From contig VIIQ02000130.1 of assembly GCA_007449985.2 (NCBI GenBank), forward strand, positions 1 through 64,000: a stretch of DNA of 64,000 nucleotides, in the 5' to 3' direction. Below, in pieces: positions 24,200-35,500 of the stretch; position 1 is the first letter of the stretch, and the number at the start of each line of letters is the position of its first letter. The translations under genes and the position numbers were made by a program. Source of the stretch: Desmodesmus armatus. Taxonomy: Eukaryota > Chlorophyta > Chlorophyceae > Sphaeropleales > Scenedesmaceae. Under the pieces are notes generated by a model that was not told where the DNA came from, ran no database searches, and worked only from the letters and a program-made list of their open reading frames with translations.

Positions 24200-25051
24200 C
24201 GCAATGACTTTACAGACAGTATGATATTGCGTACGTACTGACGATCAAAAGCAGCCTCATTTCTCATGTGCTGGGCGAGGCACAGCTGTCTTGCTACGGC
24301 AGTAGGGCAGTCCAACATGACTGACCCGGGGGGGGGGGGTTCAGGGGTGGGGGAACACACGTGCTGTCAGCTGCTCCATTTAATGCCGCTGTTTCGGCTC
24401 AGGACTTAGGTCAAGTATGCCTTCCCAACTGTTGACTATATAGTCCTACATGTAGGGCCACGCATGTGCACGCTGCACAGCATAGCACAGCTTAGCGCAC
24501 ACAGCTGTGACAGCAATTGGCACATGGGGTGTCGTGCTCAATCCAGAGCATGCTGCATAACCACAAAAATCTCAACGTTTCTGCTGTCGCACCCTGAGAT
24601 TGCCCTGAATCACGAAAACTGCCGTTCACAGCGGTTGCAGCCGCCGTGGCCACTGATGCCTGAAGTGAAAGCCCCACAAAGCAGGGTGAATAGCACGCGG
24701 TGACACGCGGTGGTCAGAACGGCGTAAAAAGCTTCTCATCACCAATTAGGGCACACTTTGCGCACACTTTTACACGTCTCGTGACAAGGGCACACGCCGC
24801 GCACAAGCCCCCCTTCAGCTGCCCACGGCACAATGGCCACCGCAATCACAGAAGCTTCTTACGTACTCAAGTACATGACAGCGTCAATCTGGTAGCAGAA
24901 ACAACATCCAACAGCCCGGTCTCCGAAACGGCGCAGGATCTGTATCGCGGGGTTTGAAAAAGCAACCAACGCCCTAAACAAAACTGTGCTTCAATCAGTT
25001 CAGCTCTTCAGAGGGTTTCGGTATCCTTAACGGAAGCTACCAGCTGTTAAA
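24200..25051. other. unit-B-specific spacer upstream of ZIP copy 2
   Basis: No gene seen. It contains a G run (about 24329-24339) and a TATATAG at about 24437. It is not obviously matched upstream of ZIP copy 1, so the two transporters may have different promoters. Confidence 0.4.
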
Positions 25052-27866
25052 ATGGATACCCAGCACACATCAGCAAACATTGGGCTAGCGTTTGCTCTTT
25101 GTGCGGTTGCTGGGCTTTGTGCCCCTATCGGGGCGAGTGTGGTATTTTTCCTGTCCAAGAGCCACATCAAGCTGCTGGCAGCCTCTCTGGCCTTGGCAGC
25201 AGGTGTGATGATTTTCGTGTCCCTCACTGAGGTGAGCCTGTGAGGTTGTGTGCTCGTGTGCAGCATGGGTCCAGCAGAGCACTTTAGGGGCAGTAAGGGT
25301 TCTTACTAACCCATCAGCAATCCTTCAAGGACTGCTGGACATTCCAGCTTTGGCCTGCCCACCAGCTTCCCTCCTTTCCGTCCAGATGCAGCTTCCCTGC
25401 AACCAGGGTCACATTGTGTCCTGCAGGTACTGCAACACAGTGCAGCAGACCTGGAGCAGAGTGATTACAGCAGCACCATGCAGCTTCTCTTCATCTACCT
25501 GGTGAGCAGCTGATATCACTGCTGGTCTGGTGTGCTGGGGTCCATGTCTCAGCTCAGCACATACAGCTCCGCAGCAAAGGGCTCGAGTCCTTGTGGCACA
25601 TCCCATTTGCCGTACCGTAAGGACCGTCCAGCAAGGGGCGTTGATGAGCAGTCAAGTTGACAGGACCATTAAACTCGCCATCTGTCAATAGTATGTGCAC
25701 AGCTCCTCATGCGCTTGCATGATGGCCGTTGAAGCTGCAGGGAGAAGCTGCAGGGTGGACTCATGCCGCCCTCACCGCCTTAGAGCCGGTCAGCCCTACA
25801 AGCAGCAGCTTAAGCAGGCCCTTGTTTCGCGATCCTGCATGACTTTCTGGCATTCACCCTGAACTTCTCTGCAGGCCTTCTTCGGCGGCGTCATCCTGTG
25901 CCGTGTCCTGGACTGGGTTGCAGACTCCATCATGCAGCTGGTTGCCAAGTTTGCGCAGTACCGCCACAGCCGCACGCTCAGCCAGCGCAGCTACCCCAAC
26001 TGCTTACCAGATGCAGAGATGTCCCACGTGCCTGACAAGTCCCGGTCCGGCCGTCACCCTGCGTCCGGCTGCCAAGGCGCATGCAAGCTGGTGCCGCGGG
26101 CGCCTGAGACCTACAGCTGCGGCGGCTCAGACCTTGAGGTGGGATCTGTCCAGACTGATCTTATCGACACAGGCAGGGCATCAGCTGCACTGGAGCCATC
26201 CCTCGCTATGGACGAAGGAGACTCCAGTTCAAGTCAGGCGGACACCACCGGTGTGGAGGCTCACGACAGGTACATCACCCAACCTCAATTAACCAGCACA
26301 TGCCACTGCCTGCATGTATTCCTTAGCAGTCAGCACACAGTCGCAGCACTACTAGTAGTTGGAGTGGCCCTTTTGATGCCAAATGCAGCTGCCCATACTC
26401 CTCCTGCACTTAGCTTGCACAGCGGCATCCGAGTATGTTGCTGGTCTGCCTCCCTCTTGATGATCCCGAGGTGCGTATAGACCAGGAGAGCTGAATGCAC
26501 AGTGGTTGTGCATCTGACTTTGCCGCTGGGCATGTCCGCAGGCACCTGGTGCAAGCCGCAGAGGCGTTGGCTGACGAGGACTGCAGCCACCTCGTGCGCA
26601 CCAGCATCCTGGTGTGGCTGGCACTCGCCATGCACAACCTCCCTGAGGGCCTTGCCACCTTTGTTGGGTACGTATGAGCTCTGGCCTCTGTCAAGGGGTC
26701 GGCGAAGAAAACCGCAGGCACTCGAGGCTGGAGAAACAGTGCACACCATGATGTCTATTGAACATCCTGCAACCAGTGCCTGTCCCTACTTACGTCTGTG
26801 CCATGCAAGTCAGTGCTGCTTCTAGTCTCGCAAGCCCGATGCAAGCCATGTGTTGCTGTGCATCTGCAGTCAAGTGCCGTGTTGTGCAAACCAACCATCT
26901 GTGTCTCACAAGCTGACAGCAAGACGCTGCTGTGTTGGTTCTGCAGGTACATGTCGAGCCCACACCTTGGCGTGACAGTTGCCGTTGCCATCGCCATCCA
27001 CAACATCCCAGGTGGGTTTGCATCGGGGTTGCCAGCATACATCAGCGCGCCCAGCACGCACGCAGTCCGCCTTGCCACACAGTCAACACATGCCTGCACA
27101 AAGCAGGATGCCCAGCACACACCCAGGTCATGCTGCTTCACCAGCCAGCACGGGCCAGACCCTGCGGGATGCCCAGCACACATCATTGCCATGTGCTGGT
27201 CGCTTTCCAGCGCCGTCCTCCTCCTGGCAATAATGCCAAAATGGATTCAAGTGCGCATTCCACCTGGGATTGCGCAGTGAAGGCCTGACCGCTTCCCTGC
27301 CTACTGCTTACGACCCATGCAGAGGGCATCGCGCTGGGTGTCCCCATCTTTTTTGCAACCGGCAGCAAGTGGAAGGCGATTGGATGGGCTGCGGCCAGCG
27401 GGGTGGCTGAGCCGATTGGAGCCCTCCTGGGCATGGCAGTGCATCTCTCCGGACACCTCCACCCTGTCGCAATGGGCATGTGAGTGCATCCTGCTTCAGT
27501 GCGCTGGCGTCACAGCCTCTGCAGTTGTCCTCCTTTATCTCTCATGAACAGGTTGTACAAGCTAGGCCGCTTGCCCTTACATCTGATAGAACCAGGCTAT
27601 GAATGAAGAAAGGTGCATAGTGTGCATGTGCCATTGCATGCGCCCAGTGACAAGGTTCTTAAGGTGGGCTGCTGCTGTTTGTGCTGCTGTGTGTGCCCTG
27701 CAGCATCATGGCAGTGGTCGCAGGGGTCATGACTGGCATTGCCATCCAAGAGCTGCTGCCACGCGCCCTGGCCTGTGACCCCACAAACAGATACACAACT
27801 GTGGGCGTGTTCAGTGGCATGGCCATCATGGCGTTTTCTCTTGTGCTGCTCAGCCTGTGGGAATGA
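25052..27866 (+). CDS. ZIP-family metal transporter, copy 2 (canonical)
   Basis: Seven exons, all phase-matched: 25052-25231, 25427-25501, 25875-26269, 26542-26667, 26947-27011, 27323-27479 and 27704-27866 (386 aa). TM1-2 read [20 protein letters not shown] and [15 protein letters not shown]. The exon-3 loop is Ser/Asp/Glu-rich and could be a cytosolic metal-sensing or regulatory loop. TM4 has MHNLPEG and TM5 AIAIHNIPG, with the codon split giving [13 protein letters not shown], followed by [12 protein letters not shown]. The C-terminal helices include [16 protein letters not shown] and [15 protein letters not shown]. These are the conserved helix-IV/V binuclear metal-site motifs of bacterial ZupT/GufA-like ZIPs. 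Substrate and membrane cannot be told. The TGA stop sits inside a 30-bp triplicate. Confidence 0.92.
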
Positions 27867-27930
27867 GGTCTTGTGCTGCTCAGCCTGTGGGAATGAGGTC
27901 TTGTGCGGCTCAGCCTGTGGGAATGAGGAT
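27841..27930 (+). repeat. 30-bp x3 tandem repeat spanning a stop codon
   Basis: TTGTGCTGCTCAGCCTGTGG followed by GAATGAGGTC is present at 27841, 27871 and 27901, the third with two changes. The first unit encodes the last codons and the TGA (27864-27866) of ZIP copy 2. The other two units are 3' UTR. Copy 1 lacks it. Confidence 0.95.
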
Positions 27931-29240
27931 TCCATGGCACCACCACTCGCCGGTCCTTGGATAGCAGGCTGTTGCCAAAAAGCACGCGTGCTGAGTGGTC
28001 CTGCTTTGTCCGTGGCGATTGGGCGGCCAGCACTCTGATGGTTGTGATGCAGTGTGTGGAGCAATCTTGAGGTGTGGGGATGTTTCTGCCTGCCGGTCGG
28101 GGTTGTGTTTCGGTTGGCACGCCAACAAGGGGCGACAGGATCAGCTTCAAGCAAGTTGAAAGCTAGCCAGCTTGCAGCCTGCAGCTGTGACGCACAGCCT
28201 TCAGCGATGTTGCAGCGCAGCGAGGACATCTTGGTCCAGCATGAAGTTGAACGTCATCACCGGCACGATGTCAGGGATGCCACCTGGGTGGTTTGGGACC
28301 AGCAAGACATTGGTATGCGCCGGCAGCTGTGATGTTTGTGAGTTTGATCAGTACAGCAGGTCCTGGGTGCGTTTGTGGTGGTTGAGTGCCATGCTGTGCT
28401 GTGCGTCCACTCTGATGCACCAGTTGGAGTCTGGCCTGGTGTTGCTAAGCCAGCATGGCATGGTGTGTGACACTGAAGCAGCCCAGGGCATCACCTGCAG
28501 CCGTGTTGTCTTGGCAGTGTAGTGCGTGGCAGTGGCTCGCTGTAGCTGTGAGTTGCCAACATCTTGATGGCAGGACACGGTCAAATGCTGCAGGGCAGGG
28601 TGTTGTTTTTGTGGCGTGCAAGTGCTACTCGTACTGTGAAGTTATGAAGCCTGGGTGGACTTGCATGGGTTGCAGTCAGCAGGCTGGCACTGTGCTGCAT
28701 CTCCACTGTGTTTGTTGTTTCCTGTAGGCTCTGTCTTCCTGGCATGTGCTGCCAACCCAACGCAGTAATAGTGCATTATTAACTCAATTGCGGCGGGTTG
28801 GTTTGTTGCATCACCCTCTCGTTTTCAGTCTGTAGGATTGTGTACATGTCCACCATTGTGGGCGTGGAGCAGCGATGCCTGTTTGATGCTGCATCTCCTG
28901 GGGGTTTGGACCCCTTCAACCCTCACACGCACCGTTCATCTGGACCGATTCCAACACGCATTGCTTGTTGTGTCAGTGTCTCATCCCGACCAATCGCCCC
29001 CAACCCAATATGTGCCTGGATCGGAGCCTCTCTTTGATCATTATCCAGCCTGGTTTTCCCGTGTGAGGCGCGCTAACGCATCCAGCACTGTTCCTGTGTG
29101 CTGGCAAGAAAGGCGTCACGCGATGTGTTTTGTCTTGTGTTCCTTGTGCCGAGTAGCTTGGGCACAGGGCCCCCTCTTGCAGAGCCCAGGTGTGTTTACA
29201 GCCAATGCACAGTGGCCTCTCCCTGTGATACAAGGGATGC

Positions 29241-32200
29241 ACAAAGTGGCATGGTGTATATTTGTGTCATCAAACCCACAGGTGCCGTTGCACCCAAACA
29301 CACTTTTGCGCCATTGTTAGCCTGGGCATCTGGGCCCTGCCTTGTTCGTTGTCTGCCACACAGCCATGAGCAGGCGACTTGTTTTGCTGTCTGTGTAGTC
29401 AGTCAGGCATGCATGTATTGTTGCCTTATGAGGAATGGGACTAGAGCCCCTTATGGACTGCGCAGGTTATTGCACCATTGCATGCTTACGCAGTTGGCCA
29501 CCATGTTGGTGGAACAACAGCTTGTTCCATGCCAGCATCAGGTCTACCACATTACAGTGTCCAGCGCCATTAATATTAAGGTCTCTCAACAGCGTCCAAT
29601 TTGCCTGGATGCCTGCGTTGCATGCATGCATGCTTGCTGCAGCAGCCAGCCCTGAGGCAGATGCCTTGAAAGTCGCCTATTTCCTTTCCTTTCTTTGTAC
29701 CTCGCCACTTACTGTGCCAATTGTGTACAGAACCTTCTGGAGCCTGCTCCGCTTGGTGAGTGACGCCAGAGCGGAGTCGATGGCTTTCCCGTCTGTCTGT
29801 GTAGCATGATCATGGCTTCAGTACAGTTTGCGTAATGTGCATGCGGGCGGGCTGATAAGTAGTTTCACAGAATCGACAGGCCGTCCCATGTGTGGCAGAG
29901 ATGCAAGCCAGCGCAGGGTGTGGACTGTGCGCAAGGGCCTCTAGCCCTTGCTGCAGTTTATCCAGCTGCAGCACACCGAGGGGATGTAATGGATCATAGT
30001 CCCTTGCTGTTGTTGCTGCCGATGCTGGGCACTCCCTACACGTTTTGCGCATGTGTTGATGGTGGTAGAGGGTGGGGCCCTGAAGCCACATTATGTCTGG
30101 CTGTTGTATTTGGGTGCCAGCTGACAACAGCCGCGCACCCGGGAACAAGAGAAAAAGCCATCACATCCATGCAGAGGCTGAGCTGCCAGGCGCAGGGTCT
30201 GCTTGGTTGTTTGCTGAAAGCAAGGTGGGGCGCCAGCGTGACCACCAAAGATTCTCCGTATTGGGCCTCCAGTTGTGGCATTCAATGCCAAGTTGGCCCA
30301 AGCAGCAGGTGCAGCTGCTCTGCAACAAGCCGTGCTACGACCCTCTGAGTGTGGCACAACAACAAGCAGGTAGTCTGCCTGGTTATGTCAGGATCCCATG
30401 CCGTGCTGTGTAAAGATTTTGACTGGCGTCCTTTTTTGGCTGGTAGGGTTGGTGCCTTGGTTGCTGTCTTTCTGTGTGCACATGCCTTCTCAGTTGTTTG
30501 CCTAGGTAGGTCTGCATTGGATGTCAATGTGGCCAGCGTGTATGAGCTTGTGGTTGATGTTCTGCTGTTGGCATGTGCTGTGGCCACACTGATGTCACCT
30601 TGGCGCTGATATGTACTCATGTCCATCATGTCCTGTCAGGGCGCCTGTCGATGGCTGCAGCATTCTTGCTGCATTGGCAGCTGTCTACGCCGGCGGGGGG
30701 TTATGACTGCTCAGTCAGGGCAAGGCTCTTGCCTCAAGAGCTACAAGGTGGTCCTCAACCACGTGCTTGGCTTGAGTCACACCCATGGTCAGGCCTTTTG
30801 TTGTGTGATGGTGCGTGGGCCCACCGGCTTGTCGCATACCCTCACATGTGCTAATCAGATGCGTGCATGTTAATTAACTTTCTTGAGAAGAAGCACAAGA
30901 CAGATTATGTGCAGCCTGAAGGCCAGTGCAGGCTGGGCGCTGGCTGCAGCCAGCTTGCTCATTCAGCTGCAGCATGATGTATGGCTGAGCCTTTTGGAAG
31001 GGCATGCAGTGCTAGGGTACAATGGAGTAGCCACTGCTTGGTGGTACCAGCAGCACAGGCTCTCAGGGTGTGGAGGCACTACCTAATGTTGTCGTGGCCT
31101 CGGCAGCATAGGCACGTTGGCTGCCTACCGATGAGTTGGCTGCATTATGATGTTGCAGTGTCAAGCCAAGATCTCCGTGTGCAGGAAGAGGAGTGAGCTT
31201 GGGTGCAGGAGGAGGAGTGAGCTTGATGTATGGGTGCGGTTTCACCATGTCTGGACACAGCAGCTCCTGGTTTGTGGTGGCCAGTACTGGCTGATACACC
31301 TCATGATGACAGCTGTGTCATGAAGAAGTGAGGATCAACACCTCTGCTGTGTGTTTGTTGCATATTCGTGGCGTGGTTTGCCACGTACTCAAGTTCTTCC
31401 CTGTCAGCACTGTGCGCTGCTCGCGTCTCCTGCCGGGCTGCTATGTCAGCCACAATCACCATGTCTAAAATGGTGACGTGCGTGGCAGCTGCATGATGAG
31501 TCGTGCAGGTCATCCCTGTGCCAATCTGATACAGCTGCAGCATAAGCAAGTGTGTCTGGGCGGTGTTTGTTTGAATGTGATGGCTTGCAGATCAAAGGCA
31601 CAGCAGGTGGAGGATCTTTTTTCCTACGCTATTCAGCTGGCTGCATGCTTGAGCGTGCTTGAGCACAACCACCTTGTTTTGGTCGCTTAGGTACCCACAT
31701 GCATGTTAGTTATGCCACCCCTGGCTAAGAAGTCATATAGCCTGTATGAATGATGTGTGCTTGTATGCAGCCTGATGTTGCAATGTTGCTGGTTAGTAAG
31801 TGTTTGGTTGAGCGTATGCATTGGCGGTGCACGCATAGCTTGCGCCATTGTAAGTACAGCATCAATTAATTGTTTTGGCGGCTTGCTGTCCAGCTCAGCT
31901 GAGCTGGCCTGCTGGCCTGCTGGCCCTGTCCTGATTCTGAGGGTCAGGGAACACACCGCTATGTAATGCGTGCCCCTCCTCTCTCTGTTGCCACCGAACC
32001 CGTGCAGCTTGTAGCCAAGTGCCCCCCTCCCCCCCCCCCCCCCCACCCGGTTTGGGGCCCAAAAGGGCCAGCAGCAAGGCCGCCAAGCTGTGATGCAAAT
32101 GGGACACGTGTGTTCACTTCGACTGCAGCGCTGCATGAACTATGATGATGCCGATGAAGACAGGGGGCCTGGGTGATTTTGGCGTTTGACGGTTGTGGAT

Positions 32201-32501
32201 AGTCAAATATGTTATAACACAGCTTTCAGGACAGGGGCAAAAGCGGCCCGGGAGGGTGTAGCGGTAGTTTCAGAAGGTTGGTTGTATCTGTGTTTACTCT
32301 TGTTCCGCTGTGTGTTGTGTCCGGGCTGCAGTTGGTCTTCTGTCGCGTTGAACAGCCCGACCAAGCTCGTTCTTTGCCATCTTTCGTGATTGAAGTGAAG
32401 TAGCCATACGGTTTGGACCTGGGAGTGGTACAGACCGTACCCTCGTTCGGCAGCAGCAGCTGTGTGACTAGTCCCAGCCCAGTCCCAGCTCTCCAAGGGC
32501 T
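29241..32501. other. no confident gene; a few open frames
   Basis: Nothing could be assembled into a gene. The best candidate is 30349-30609 (+), whose hydrophobic segments read VGALVAVFLCAHAFSVVCLG and VYELVVDVLLLACAVATLM and could be two membrane helices. A following segment near 30640-30690 reads LSMAAAFLLHWQL. On the minus strand 29810-30148 has a Cys/His-bearing stretch (RKTCRECPAS, CRFCETTY). None has splice-consistent neighbours. A C run of about 20 lies at 32025-32044. The ~100 bp before 32502 should contain the kinase promoter. Confidence 0.4.
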
Positions 32502-35500
32502 ATGGAGGACTGGAGACCCGCCCCAAGGAGCAAACAGGAGGACTTTGTGTTCACCAGGGGCAGAAAACAGTACCGTGTGCAACACGGCCAGTTCTGGTGA
32601 GAGACTGCAGCACCCCTGTGACTCGCGCGCGCACCCCACCCCCAAGACCACCTCGTGTGGTTGCTGCTGCCTCTGGCCAGTAGCCCTGCCCTGGATCTGA
32701 CTCGTGTTATCGTTTGCTGCTGCAGTTCCAAGGTCTTTGACACAGCAGCAGCAGCCAAGAAGCTAGGGTGGCAACAGTATGAGGAGTGGCAAGAAAACCA
32801 GGCCAATGATGCGGCACGTGGCGTGGCAGACCCTCTACCAGCAGCAGCTGCAGTAAAGCCACGCAGAAAGGTTGCACGCAAGCGGAAGGCATCACCAGGT
32901 GCAGCTCCAAGGCTTGTTGACATGGAGGCTTATGACGCGCAACTGCCCTACAACACACCACACGCACCATTGCAACAGTACATGCATGCAAGTATTGCAC
33001 ACACCAGCACATCAGCAGTGGCATCAATGTTGCATAAATAGTTATCAACCACCATTTCAAGTCAAGAGCTTGTGTCGCGTGTCAAATTTACAGGCTGGCT
33101 ATTGCTGAGATGGCAATGCAAGACATCTGCTGTCATTGGGGCCCCACAGCATTGACATGAGCTGTATTGATTCATGCTGTGTGGTTGGGGCATGTAAACA
33201 AAAGTGATGTGTGGTGTAACATGGCTCATGCCTTGCAATGTGTGTGTTTTGTGACTTTGCACCCGCCTGCAGATGCATCCACGGATGGCATTTTGCAGTT
33301 AGAACCTCAGCAGGCGCTACCACAAGCAGCAGCAGCAGCAGCAGCAGCACGGCCCCTGCAGGGCAAGAAGAGGGGACAGCAAGCAGCACTAGCAGCAGCA
33401 CACAACAAGCGGCAGAAGCACAATGCAGCCTCGCCAGCAGTCAAGGCAGGCAGCCAGTTGGCAACAGCAGACGCAGTGGGAGACATCCCCGCAGAGCAAA
33501 CCCCTTCAGCAGCCACGGACGCAGCAACTGTGCCGCAGGGTAAAGGACGTAAGCAGCCAGGCAAGCAAACCCAGCAAGCAGCAGCAGGCGCAGACGTGTT
33601 ACATGCAGCAGCAGTCGACCAGCGGCCAGGCCAGGCAGCAAACAAGAAGAGGCATCGACAGGCAGCAGCAGCGGCGGCAGAGGCAGACGCACCCCCACCG
33701 GCAGCAGCAGCCGCTGGCGGCCAGCCTGGCCGTCGTGCCAAGCGTGCCGTCCGCAAGCCAGCCGCAGCAGCAGACGCGGATGGAGGCATGGGCACAGATG
33801 AGGACGAGCCGGAGGTCCCAGCAGCAGCAGCACCAGAGCAGCAGGTCCCACGGGACGCGCGTGGCCGCGTCAAGCCCTTTGCACGTGGAGGCCTGAAGGC
33901 CCTGGCCAGGGCGCGCGCGATCCCGCTACCACCAGCAGCAGTAGCAGAGGCAAATGCGCGTGCAGCACCCGCAGCCAAGAAGGGCGGTGCAAGACGGCCT
34001 GCCCGGCAGCAGCACCAGTCCAACTCTGAAGATGATGACTTGGGTTTTGATGACTCGGATGATGAGGAGGATAGTGAGGAGCAGCAGTACCAGCAGCGGG
34101 TGCAGGGGCAGCGTGCTGGCAAGCAGCCGCAGCGGCAGCAGCAGCGCCGGCAGCAGCAGCAGCGGCATGCAGCCGCAGTAGCCACGGACTCCCAGGGCCT
34201 TACAGGCACGGGTATGGACTGGGACAGGGTGGTGCCGGAACCTGGGGTTCCCTGGCCCACTGGGGAGGTGGGCCAGGCTGACACTGACACCACCTCACTC
34301 TTTGAGGAGCCCTCAGATGACTCACTGACTGATGAGTCATCAGACCTGGCCCCATCGTCAGGCGCAGCAGCAGTGCAGCAGCAGGAGCCGCCGCCGAAAA
34401 CCTCTGAGAGCGCAGGCAGCAACTGGATCCCGCCGGAGCTCCCAGCAGCAGCAGCAGCAGCAGCCGCAGGGGGTCAGCACGTGCCGGCAGCAGCGGCTGT
34501 CGCCGCCCCTGGGGAGGCGTCTACCCTGCATGTGTGGTATCAGGGCAACAAGTCAGCCACGTGTGAGGGCATCACGCTTGACCTGCAGTTCCAGCAGCAG
34601 CTGGGAAAGGGTGGCTTTGGTGCTGTGCATAAGGTTCTTGTGAAGGCGGCGGGTGGCAACAGCCTAGCAGGCCTGAAGCTCTCAGGGCCGCTGGGTAACA
34701 GCCTCAAAACCCTGGTCAAAGAAAACAGGACCAAGCCCAGCGCGCGAGGTGGCTCGGCAGCAGCAGCAGCGGCCGGCGGCCGTGGCGGCGGGCAGTCTGC
34801 GCGCAGCCGGGCGGGCAGCAGGGGCGGTGGCAGTAATGCCGGCGGCAGCGTTGGCAGCAATGGCGGCAGCGGCGGCTCGTGGGTGCCTATGGCTTTGAAG
34901 GTGGCCTTGAGCTTTGAGCAGCTGTCAAGGGAGATGCAGGACAACTTCAGGGAGGCGTCTGCGTTTGATGCCAATGTGCAGCAGGTCAGTGCTGCTGTCA
35001 CTGTTACTGGCAATGTTTTAGCACTCATGCTGCGCACAGTCGGGGTTGCTGGCTGCTGCTGTCAGAGGCTTGGCCTGCTGTACCTGCTCTCCCCTCCTGC
35101 TGTCGGCGCGTGGTCGTGTGCCCACAGAACATCCTGCTTCGTCATCCCCTTGCCAGCAGACACTATCCGTTTACGCACATGTAAACCCACTATCCGTAAA
35201 CCCACATGTAGACCCACTTGCTTAGTGCGATCCCTTGCTTTCTGCTGCTGATGCTGAGCTTGTGTCTGTAACTCATCGGTGGCCGCTGCTGCTGTCTGTT
35301 GCTGTTGCAGCGCATGCGTGAGGAGTATGATGTCATGGCAGCCTGCGCAGCGTCGCCACACATCCTGGACGCGTTCTGCATGGGGATGGTGTGGCTGGGT
35401 GGCTCATGGAGGCCCTGCATCCTGATGGAGGTGCGGCAGCAGGTTGCATAGTTGTATTTGTGACAAGCATTTGGGGAAGTTGCATACGACTGTTGCATGA

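Larger units (their letters stand above)
23400..29240 (+). repeat. tandem segmental duplication, unit B
   Basis: Direct repeat of unit A. It begins in LRR terminal-exon sequence and ends near the CCAATGCACAGTGG region around 29205, which corresponds to CCAATGCATGGTGC near 23368 in unit A. Between 24200 and 25040 the two units share little, so a separate insertion or deletion has occurred there. Confidence 0.8.

Noticed and set aside
33307..34422. 371-residue open frame antisense to the kinase N-terminus
   Set aside because: It is a reverse-complement shadow of GCN-rich low-complexity coding sequence (Ala/Gln repeats read as Cys/Leu/Ala). The sense frame has matching exon phases and kinase motifs.
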